64,000 bases of DNA from Archivesica marissinica (Eukaryota; Mollusca; Bivalvia; Venerida; Vesicomyidae): NCBI GenBank assembly GCA_014843695.1, contig CM026391.1, positions 35,580,291 to 35,644,290 on the forward strand, read 5' to 3'. Positions 24,670 through 34,900 of the stretch are shown here, piece by piece; position 1 is the first letter of the stretch, and each line of letters starts with the position of its first letter. Made by a program: the position numbers and the translations under genes. The notes under the pieces are model-generated. The model did not search any database. It was not told the origin of the DNA and was given only the letters and a program-made list of their open reading frames with translations.

Positions 24670-24971
24670 TTGGTTTTTGTTTTGTTTTTTGGTTTTTGTT
24701 TTGGTTTTTTTGTTTTGTGGTTTTTGTTTTTGGTTTTGGTTTTTGGTTTTTGGTTTTGGTTTTTTGGTTTTTGTTTTTGTTTGTGTTTTGTGGTTTTTGT
24801 TTTGTGGTTGTGGTTTTGGGTTTTTGGTTTGGTTTTTGGTTTGTGGTTTTGTGGTTTTGTGTTTTTGGTTTTGTGTTTTGTGGTTTTGGGTTTGGTTTTT
24901 GGTTTTGTGGTTTTTGGTTTTGTGGTTTTTGGTTTGTGGTTTGTGGTTTTGTGGTTTTTGGTTTGTGGTTT
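24670..24971. other. G/T-only tract of about 300 bp inside the dodecamer array
   Basis: This uninterrupted stretch contains only G and T on the plus strand (GGTTTTTGTTTTGTGG-like). Further G/T patches lie at 24,437-24,465, 24,605-24,635, 25,003-25,035 and 25,513-25,587. Dodecamer units resume on both sides. The words look like the array unit with its ATACGC part lost. Confidence 0.92.
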
Positions 24972-25589
24972 ATACGCTGGTTTATACGCTGGTGTATACT
25001 TTGGGTTTTGTTTTGGTTTTTGGTTGTGTGGTTTGCTGGTTTATACGCTGGTTTATACACTGGTGTATACTCTGGTTTATACGCTGGTTTATACGCTGGT
25101 TTATACACTGGTGTATACTCTGGTTTATACTCTGGTTTATACTCTGGTTTATACGCTGGTTTATACGTTTGTTTGTACGTTGGTTTATACGCTGGTATAT
25201 ACGCTGATTTATGCACTGGTTTATACTCTGGTCTATGCTCTCGTTTATAGTCTGGTTTATACCCTGGTTTATATTCTGGTTTATACACTGGTCTATTCCC
25301 TGATTTATACGCTGGTTTATACGCTTGTATATACGTTGGTTTATACGCTGGTTTACACGCTGGTTTATACGCGAGTTTATACGCTGGTGTATGTACTGGT
25401 TTATACGCGGGTTTATACGCTGGTCTATACGCTGGTTTATACGCTGGTTTATACGCTGGTTTACACGCTGGTTTATACGCTGGTTTATACGCTGGTTTAT
25501 ACGCTAGTATACGCGGTTTGTGGTTTTTGGGTTTTGTGGTTTGTGGTTGTGTTGTTGTTGGTTTGGGTTTTTGGTTGTGGTTTGGGGTA

Positions 25590-27460
25590 CGCTGGTTTAT
25601 ACCTCGGGTTTATACGTTGGTTTATACACGGGTTTATACGTTGGTTTATACACGGGTTTATACGTTGGTTTATACACGGGTTTATACACTGGTTTATACA
25701 CGGGTTTATACGTTGGTTTATACACGGGTTTATACACTGGTTTATACATGGGTTTATACGTTGGTTTATACACGGGTTTATACACTGGTTTATTCACGGG
25801 TTTATACACGGGTTTATACGCTGGTTTATACACGGGATTATACGTTGGTTTATACGCTGGTTTATACACGGGTTTATACACTGGTTTATACAAGGGTTTA
25901 TACACGGGTTTATACAAGGGTTTATACACGGGTTTATACGCTGGTTTATACGCTGGTATACACGCTGGTATACACGCTGGTTTATACCCGGGTTTATACA
26001 ATGGTTTATACACGGATTAATACGCTGGTTTATACACGGGTTTATACGTTGGTTTATACGCTGGTTTATACACGGGTTTATACAACGGTTTATACACGGG
26101 TTTATAAACGGGTTTATACGCTGGTTTATACACGGGTTTATACGCTGGTTTATACACGGGTTTATACACTGGTTTATACACGGGTTTATACGCGGGTTTA
26201 TACGCTGGTTTATACACGGATTTATACGCTGGTTTATACGCTGGTTTATACACAGGTTGATACGTTGGTTTATACACGGGTTAATACGTTGGTTTATACA
26301 CGGGTTTATACGTTGGTTTATACACGGGTTTATACATTGGTTTATACACGGCTTTATACACGGGTTGATACGTTGGTTTATACACGGGTTTATACACGGG
26401 TTTATACACGGGTTTATCCGTTGGTTTATACACGGGTTTATACGTTGGTTTATACATGAGTGTATACGTTGGTTTATACACGGGTTTATACGTTGGTTGA
26501 TACGCTGATTTATACACTGGTTTAAACACGGGTTAATACGCTGGTTTATACACGGGTTTATACGTTGGTTTATACGCTGGTTTATACACGGTTTTATACA
26601 CTGGTTTATACACGGGTTTATAAACGGGTTTATACGCTGGTTTATACACGGGTTTATACTCGGGTTTATACTCGGGTTTATACACGGGTTTATACGTTGG
26701 TTTATACGCTGGTTTATACACGGGTTTATACACGGGTTTGTAAGTTGGTTTATACACTGGTTTATATGCTGGTTTATACGCTGGTTTAAATGCTGGTTTA
26801 AACGCTGGTTTATACGCTGCTTTATACACGGGTTTATACACTGGTTTATACGCTGGTTTATACACGGGTTTATACACGGGTTTACACGTTGGTTTATACA
26901 CGGGTTTATACGTTGGTTTATACACGGGTTTATACGTTGGTTTATACACGGGTTTATACGTTGGTTTATACGTTGGTCTATACGCTGGTTTATACGCTGG
27001 TTTGTACGTTGGTTTATACACTGGTTTATACGTTGGTTTATACACTGGTTTATACGTTGGTTTATTCGTTGGTTTGTACGTTGGTTTATACGTTGGTTTG
27101 TACGTTGGTTTATTCACTGGTTTATACGTTGGTTTATACGTTGGTCTATACGTTGGTTTGTACGTTGGTTTATACACGGGTTTATACACTGGTTTATACG
27201 TTGGTTTATACGTTGGTCTATACGTTGGTTTATACATTGTTTTGTACGTTGGTTTATACACTGGTTTATACGTTGGTTTGTATGTTGGTTTATACACTGG
27301 TTTATACGTTGGTTTATACACGGGTTTATACACGGGTTTATACACTGGTTTATACGTTGGTTTGTACGTTGGTTTATACACTGGTTTATACGTTGGTTTA
27401 TACACGGGTTTATAGACGGGTTTATACACTGGTTTATACGTTGGTTTGTACGTTGGTTTG
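25590..27460 (+). repeat. 24-bp dimer subarray at the right end of the dodecamer array
   Basis: Two dodecamer variants, one ending ACG (GGTTTATACACG) and one ending GTT or GCT, alternate for most of this part. It is a 24-bp higher-order unit not dominant elsewhere. In the last 450 bp the partner becomes GGTTTGTACGTT. The array stops abruptly at about 27,460. Confidence 0.85.
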
Positions 27461-28120
27461 AAAGAACTTAATGATTAATTAAACATGTTGACAATTCAGT
27501 ATAATACGGTAGTTTTGTCATACAAACCTTTGTTTCATACGTGTATAATTATTTTATTATTTATATTATCATATATATATTACAAATGTGGACACGAGTT
27601 TGCTTATAATAAATATGCTTGTAAATAAACGCCAGACCGCTCACTAAGCGAGAGTCACTAGCCTGAGACATGATCCAAGCAAAAATGTTTTCTTGGCCTT
27701 TTGTGCAAACGTATTGTAAGACCTTATTGAAATCGTGCAATGTATTAAAAATGGTTGTGCAAGGTTAATGTACACCATGTCACTATTAAAGAGTGTTCCT
27801 GTGATATATGTCGAGTGCTCATGTTTTTTTCCAATAAAGTGTTAAGCGGCTGCGGAAATATACTGACAACATTATTACAGAGGATCAAAACGTTTAATGT
27901 TTAGCATAAAATCTTGCATGATGATGAATATTTTATTGTTTGTGTCCTCGGTCCATGTTTGGTTAAATTAGGGTTCAATTTAGGGTTCGCGCCAAAAGCT
28001 TAGGTCATACAGCGTCTCTCCAGCTAGTATTGGTGCAGGCTGACTCCTGGCGCCCCTCCGAGCAGGATGTTAGGCACGGATGGGCACCAACATTATCTCT
28101 CTAGCTCATCCATTCCCTCC
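27461..28120. other. Unique AT-rich sequence, nothing recognised
   Basis: No ORF of note, no transposon ends and no RNA gene is seen between the dodecamer array and the CT-rich minisatellite. Confidence 0.6.
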
Positions 28121-28437
28121 TCCCCCTCTCTCTTGTGTTACTGGTAATTGTTATCTCTCTCCCTCTCTCTCTCTCCCTCTCTCCCGCGTTAATAATTGTT
28201 ATCTCTCTCACTCTCTCTTTCTCTCTCTCCCGTGTTAATAATTGTTATCTCTCTCACTCTCTCTTTCTCTCTCTCCCGCGTTAATAATTGTTATCTCTCA
28301 CTCTCTCTCCCTCGTTAATAATTGTTATCTCTCTCCCTCTCTATCTCTCTCCCTCTCCCACGTTGATAATTGTTATATCGCCCTATCTCTATATATATAT
28401 CTCCCCCTTTCTCTCCCTCCCTCGCTACGGTTAAATG
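28121..28437 (+). repeat. CT-rich minisatellite with GTTAATAATTGTTAT spacer
   Basis: Blocks of CTCTCTCCCTCTCTC alternate with a conserved element GTTAATAATTGTTATCTCT at intervals of about 45-60 bp, six to seven times. It tails into a TATATATATCTC stretch. The plus strand is almost pure pyrimidine between the spacers. Confidence 0.93.
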
Positions 28438-28652
28438 TTCTCTCTATATATATCTATCTTAGCTATTAACCGAGTTACTGTAATCACACACACTGAAGAA
28501 TCAGGAATACGTGTGGAATTGGGTCGTCGTCTGTATCTTATCGTATCTTGTACTATCATCCAAATATATCAAATAAGTCATATACGAATGGAGTCGTCGC
28601 CTCGAAGTTTCGTGAATACTATTTAAATAGACACAAGCTAAACAGAGAGTGA

Positions 28653-28939
28653 GACGGATCAGTAGTCCAGTGGTAACACGCTGGAATGGTAATCCAGGGA
28701 TCGCAGGTTCGACCCCCCCCCCCGTCTGACCCTAATAATATTAACAGTCTTTCAGATGGGACGTTAAACCGAGGTATCGTGTCGGTGCTTTACACCGTGC
28801 ACGTAAAAGAACCAGAGGAGATTCTGGAATGGGTCTCTGTCTGTATCATGCACTATCCTCCAAAAATCTAAATGACTAATCTCTTCAGGAGGCGTCGCTC
28901 ATATGGGCAACCGGTAGCGACGATAAATAAACGTAAAAC
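28653..28939 (+). mobile_element. Full-length SINE-A copy with 11-bp target duplication
   Basis: This is the best reference copy of the family, about 287 bp. It starts GACGGATCAGTAGTCCAGTG and ends ATAAATAAACGTAAAAC. The head has A box TAGTCCAGTGG (28,663-28,673) and B box GGTTCGACCCC (28,706-28,716), the latter stretched by a poly-C run. The anticodon-position triplet in the related copies reads GGT, though the parent tRNA cannot be deduced from that. The body and 3' module are as at 8,686. The module contains perfect inverted arms CGTCGCT (28,893-28,899) and AGCGACG (28,916-28,922). The direct repeat ACAGAGAGTGA flanks the element (28,642-28,652 and 28,940-28,950). It sits 150 bp left of the 15-bp array. 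Confidence 0.93.
28663..28716 (+). promoter_or_regulatory. Pol III A and B boxes of the full-length SINE-A
   Basis: The A box TAGTCCAGTGG is intact. The B box is partly altered by the adjoining C expansion, so promoter strength is uncertain. Confidence 0.65.
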
Positions 28940-29095
28940 ACAGAGAGTGACTACCACATTAGTTCACGGTGTGGGTGGGAATCACAGAATGTTGTTCTTA
29001 GTTGAATTTATAGCCCAATTTGACGACAAAGCTCTGAAAAGAGAGGAACTAATATTAACTATGTTAGCCATACTATTAGGAGAGAGACAATGAAC

Positions 29096-31030
29096 TGGAG
29101 GGGGAACTGTGGACGGGGGAACTGTGGACGGGGGAACTGTGGACGGGGGAACTGTATACGGTGGAACTGTGGACGGTGGAACTGTATACGGTGGAACTGT
29201 ATACGGTGGAACTGTATACGGTGGAACTGTGGACGGGGGAACTGTATACAGTGGAACTGTGGACGGGGGAACTGTATACGGGGGAACTGTATACGGTGGA
29301 ACTGTATACGGTGGAACTGTGGACAGGGGAACTGTATACGGGGGAACTGTATACGGTGGAACTGTGGACGGGGGAACTGTATACGGTGGAACTGTGGACG
29401 GTGGAACTGTATACGGGGGAACTGTATACGGTGGAACTGTATACGGTGGAACTGTGGACGGGGAAACTGTATACGGTGGAACTGTATACAGTGGAACTGT
29501 GGACGGGGGAACTGTATACGGTGGAACTGTATACGGTGGAACTGAATACGGTGGAACTGTATACGGTGGAACTGTGGATGGGGGAACTGTATACGGTGGA
29601 ACTGTATATGGTGGAACTGTATACGGTGGAACTGTGGACGGGGGAACTGTATACGGTGGAACTGTATACGGTGGAACTGTGGACGGGGGAACTGTATACG
29701 GTGGAACTGTATACGGTGGAACTGTGGACGGGGGAACTGTATACGGTGGAACTGTATACGGTGGAACTGTATACGGTGGAACTGTGGACGGTGGAACTGT
29801 ATACGGTGGAACTGTATACGGTGGAACTGTATACGGTGGAACTGTATACGGTGGAACTGTATACGGTGGAACTTTATACGGTGGAACTGTATACGGTGGA
29901 ACTGTATACGGTGGAACTGTATACGGTGGAACTGTATACGGTGGAACTGTATACGGTGGAACTGTATACGGTGGAACTGTATACGGTGGAACTGTATACG
30001 GTGGAACTGTATACGGTGGAACTGTGGACGGGGGAACTGTATACGGTGGAACTGTATACGGTGGAACTGTATACGGTGGAACTGTATACTGTGGAACTGT
30101 ATACGGTGGAACTGTATACGGTGGAACTGTATACGGTGGAACTGTATACGGTGGAACTGTATACGGTGGAACTGTATACGGTGGAACTGTATACGGTGGA
30201 ACTGTGGACGGGGGAACTGTATACGGTGGAACTGTATACGGTGGAAGTGTATACGGTGGAACTGTATATGGTGGAACTGTATACGGTGGAACTGTATACG
30301 GTGGAACTGTGGACGGGGGAACTGTATACGGTGGAACTGTATACGGTGGAACTGTATACGGTGGAACTGTATATGGTGGAACTGTGGATGGGGGAACTGT
30401 ATACGGTGGAACTGTATACGGTGGAACTGTGGACGGGGGAACTGTATATGGTGGAACTGTATACGGTGGAACTGTATACGGTGGAACTGTATACGGTGGA
30501 ACTGTATACGGTGGAACTGTATACGGTGGAACTGTATACGGTGGAACTGTATACGGTGGAACTGTATACGGTGGAACTGTATACGGTGGAACTGTATACG
30601 GTGGAACTGTATACGGTGGAACTGTGGACAGTGGAACTGTATACGGTGGAACTGTATACGGTGGAACTGTATACGGTGGAACTGTATACGGTGGAACTGT
30701 ATACGGTGGAACTGTATACGGTGGAACTGTATACGGTGGAACTGTATACGGTGGAACTGTGGACGGGGGAACTGTATACGGTGGAACTGTGGACGGGGGA
30801 ACTGTATACCGTGGAACTGTTGACGGGGGAACTGTATACGGTGGAACTGTATACGGTGGAACTGTATACGGTGGAACTGTATACGGTGGAACTGTATACG
30901 GTGGAACTGTATATGGTGGAACTGTGGACGGGGGGGGAACTGTGTACGGTGGAACTGTGTACGGGGGAACTGTATACGGTGGAACTGTATACGGTGGAAC
31001 TGTATACGGTGGAACTGTATACGGTGGAAG
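29096..31030 (+). repeat. 15-bp minisatellite array (GGTGGAACTGTATAC)
   Basis: About 129 copies are present. Two main variants occur, GGTGGAACTGTATAC and GGGGGAACTGTGGAC, with the second concentrated toward both ends. Both 15-bp variants lack stops in several frames, so two plus-strand and two minus-strand frames stay open for more than 640 codons (GGTVY and ELYTV forward; VPPYT and HRIQF reverse). The minus VPPYT frame begins [12 protein letters not shown] without a signal peptide and ends in unrelated flanking sequence. I treat all of them as repeat artefacts. Confidence 0.97.
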
Positions 31031-31084
31031 AAACACACTATTGTGTCTTGTATCCATCTAGCAATTTTAACATTGTTTCCGTTT

Positions 31085-31330
31085 AGTTTATACACATTTG
31101 CGATTGCGAACACAAACACAAGTTCTTACAACTTATATTAATCACTCTCGAGACCTCATTCCTGATGGAATCCATCGCCACGAGGGATATAGAAGAGGCA
31201 ATGTGGAATTTAAATGCCTGGCCTAAGGGCACAATCGTAACGGCTCCAGCTGGGTTCGAACTCCGGACCTTTTGCACCTGAAGCGACCGCGAATCCACTG
31301 TGCTATCACGACTTTCCGTTTCATAAGCAT
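31085..31330 (-). mobile_element. Degenerate tRNA-derived SINE fragment (SINE-C)
   Basis: The minus strand carries an A-box-like TAGCACAGTGG (31,295-31,305) and a B box GAGTTCGAACCC (31,252-31,263). The body (CCCTTAGGCCAGGCATTTAA, then a CCACATTGCCTC block) is of a type common after tRNA heads in animal SINEs. The distal part contains ACTTATATTAATCACTCTCG (31,131-31,150), a 20-bp string repeated exactly at 51,250-51,269. No target duplication was found. Confidence 0.65.
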
Positions 31331-31929
31331 TCATAAATGTATTTGCGAGACGATAATGTACTAACTTGTAAAGCATTTCGTTTCTTCTATTACAGCTTAT
31401 CTACTCCGGCAAAATCTGAAGAGTATTAATAAATGTATTTTGCCTTCCTACATCGTTTGTTCGATGATATATAGCATCTCTCGGGTCGTGTGTATAATTA
31501 CACTCCGGAGGAAGACAGAACTATCAGAAAATAGCATCGAAAATATTATACAAAACCTTATACTGCCTATTATCATGAATGCATAATTACTGTAGTGTCT
31601 TTTTCAAGGGGAACATGAAACATGTCTGAATCAGTGACTAACCTTTTGCGGACAAGATTGGCTAGCGCTACTAACGGCTTCACGTTCATTGATGAATATT
31701 GGCTTTGAAGGGATGTGATATATCCATACTTAGTAACTACATTTTGAAAACTATCGGATTTGAGAAAGACATGTAATTTTCATAGTGTTGGTATATGCTA
31801 CCGGCCGTCTTAGAGTTACCGTCGTTGAGGATAGCAATCGGAGAAATACATATCCCCGCTCTGGGGTTACGGTCATGGCCGATTTCTCCCAAAATCAAAC
31901 CACTTCCTACTGGATCAACCCTCTATCTA
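31331..31929. other. Unique sequence, nothing recognised
   Basis: There is no supported gene or transposon. It contains two short related stretches rich in GTTACCGTCGTT and GGTTACGGTCATGG (about 31,810-31,885), which I cannot assign. Confidence 0.55.
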
Positions 31930-34900
31930 TCCACAACCATATAAATTACTAACGTGTGTCCCACCTACCCGTGCACCCACATATAAATTACTAACGTATG
32001 TCCCACCTACCAGTGCAACCACATATAAATTACTAACGTATGCCCCACCTACCGGTGCAACCACATATAGATTACTAACGTATGCCCCACCTACCGGTGC
32101 AACCACATATAAATTACTAATGTATGTCCCACCTACCAGTGCAACCACATATACATTACTAACCTATGTCCCACCTACCAGTGCAACCACATATAAATTA
32201 CTAACGTATGTCCCACTTACCCGTGCACCCTCATATATATTACTAACCTACGTCCCACCTACCCGTGCATCCTCATATATATTACTAACCTATGCCCCAC
32301 CTACCGGTGCAACCACATATAAATTACTAACCTATGTCCCACCTACCGGTGCAACCACATATAAATTACTAAGGTATGCCCCACCTACCCGTGCACCCTC
32401 ATATAAATTACTATCGTATGTCCCACCTACCCGTGCAACCACATATAAATTACTAACGTATGCCCTACCTACCCGTGCAACCACATATAAATTACTAACC
32501 TACGTCCCACCTACCCGTGCATCCTCATATATATTACTAACCTACGTCCCACCTACCAGTGCATCCTCATATATATTACTAACCTATGCCCCACCTACCG
32601 GTGCAACCACATATAAATCACTAACCTATGTCCCACCTACCGGTGCAACCACATATAAATTACTAAGGTATGCCCCACCTACCCGTGCACCCTCATATAA
32701 ACTACTAACGTATGTCCCACCTACCCGTGCAACCACATATAAATTACTAACGTATGCCCCACCTACCCGTGCAACCACAAATAAATTACTAACGTATGTC
32801 CCACCTACCCATGCAACCACATATAAATTACTAACGTATGTCCCACCTACCCGTGCATCCTCATATATATTACTAAACTATGTCCCACCTACCGGTGCAA
32901 CCACATATAAATTACTAACCTATGTCCCACCTACCCGTGCAACCACATATAAATTACTAACCTACGTCCCACCTACCCGTGCATCCTCATATATATTACT
33001 AACCTACGTCCCACCTACCCGTGCATCCTCATATATATTACTAACCTATGCCCCACCTACCGGTGCAACCACATATAAATTACTAACCTACGTCCCATCT
33101 ACCCGTGCATCCTCATATATATTACTAACCTATGCCCCACCTACCGGTGCAACCACATATAAATTACTAACCTATGTCCCACCTACCGGTGCATCCACAT
33201 ATAAATCACTAAGGTATGCCCCACCTACCCGTGCACCCTCATATAAATTACTAACGTATGTCCCACCTACCCGTGCAACCACATATAAATTACTAACGTA
33301 TGCCCCACCTACCGGGGCAACCACATATAAATTACTAACGTATGTCCCACCTACCCGTGCAACCACATATATATTACTAACGTATGGCCCACCTACCGGT
33401 GCAACCACATATAAATTACTAACGTATGCCCCACCTACCGGTGCAACCACATATAAATTACTAACGTATGTCCCACCAACCGGTGCAGCCACATATAAAT
33501 TACTAACCTATGTCCCACCTACCCGTGCAACCACATATAAATTACTAACCTATGTCCCACCTACCGGTGCAACCACATATAAATTACTAACCTATGTCCC
33601 ACCTACCGGTGCAACCACATATAAATTACTAACGTATGCCCCACCTACCGGTGCAACCACATATAAATTACTAACGTATGCCCTACCTACTGGTGCAACC
33701 ACATATAAATTACTAACGTATGCCCCAACTACCAGTGCAACCACATATAAATTACTAACCTATGCCCCACCTACTGGTGCAACCACATATAAATTACTAA
33801 CGTATGTCCCACATACCGGTGCAACCACATATAAATTACTAATGTATGTCCCACCCACCCGTGCATCCTCATATATATTACTAACGTATGTCCCACCTAC
33901 CCGTGCAACCCCATCTAAATTACTAACGTATGCCCCACCTACCCGTGCAACCAAATATAAATTACTAACGTATGTCCCACCTACCGGTGCACCCTCATAT
34001 ATATTACTAACGTATGTCCCACCTACCCGTGCACCCTCATATATATTACTAACGTATGTCCCACCTACCGATGCAACCACATATAAATTACTAACGTATA
34101 CCACACCTACCGGTGCACCCACATATAAATTACTAACGTATGCCCCTCCTACCCGTGCACCCTCATATAAATTACTAACGTATGTCCCAATTACCCGTGC
34201 ACCCTCATATAAATTACTAACGTATATCCAACCTACCCGTGTACCCTCATATATATTACTAATGTATGCCCCACCTACCCGTGCACCCTCATATAAATTA
34301 CTAACGTATGCGCCACCTACCCGTGCACCCTCATATAAATTACTAACATATGCCCCACCTACCGGTGCAACCACATATAAATTACTAATGTATGTCCCAC
34401 CTACCGGTGCAACCACATATAAATTACTAACGTATGCCCCACCTACCCGTGCACCCTCATACAAATTACTAACGTATGCCCCACCTACCCATGTACCCTC
34501 ATATAAATTACTAATGTATGCCCCACCTACCCGTGCACGCTCATATAAATTACTAACGTATGCCCCACCAACCCGTGCATCCTCATATAAATTATTAACA
34601 TATGTCCCACCTACCGGTGCAACCACATATAAATTACTAATAAATGTCCCACCTACAGGTGCAACCACATATAAATTACTAACGTATGCCCCACCTACCC
34701 GTGCACCTTCGTATAAATTACTAACGTATGCCCCACCTACCCATGTACCCTCATATAAATTACTAACGTATGCCCCATCTACCCGTGCACCCTCATATAA
34801 ATTATTAACCTATGTCCCACCTACCCGTACACCCTCATATAAATTACTAACCTATGCCCCACCTACCGGTGCAACCACATATAAATTACTAACCTATGTC

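Larger units (their letters stand above)
9324..27460 (+). repeat. 18-kb dodecamer array (GGTTTATACGCT and variants)
   Basis: There are about 1,500 copies of a 12-bp unit. The constant part is GGTTTATAC or GGTCTATAC. The last bases vary: GCT, ACT, TCT, ACG, GTT. The unit length is a multiple of three and lacks stops in most frames, so all six frames give repeat peptides (YTLV, WFIR and AGLY forward; KPAY, QRIN and PAYK-type reverse). None has a conserved start, a signal peptide or a unique domain, so I do not call genes. The right third (25,590-27,460) is dominated by 24-bp dimers pairing GGTTTATACACG with GGTTTATACGTT. Larger blocks are repeated at offsets of 1,969 and 4,031 bp. Irregular non-unit sequence occurs at 19,040-19,250 and 20,060-20,155, and low-complexity A/C or G/T patches are listed separately. 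Confidence 0.97.

Noticed and set aside
24670..24971. Telomeric or G-quadruplex repeat
   Set aside because: No TTAGGG-type periodicity is present and G runs are mostly two long. The words resemble degraded dodecamer units instead.
28121..28437. Intron branch/polypyrimidine tract of a gene
   Set aside because: The CT blocks are periodic with a conserved spacer, which makes this a minisatellite. No exons are recognisable on either side.
28872..29093. ORF MTNLFRRRRSYGQPVATINK as a basic nuclear protein
   Set aside because: It is the sense translation of the SINE-A 3' module, seen in other copies too.
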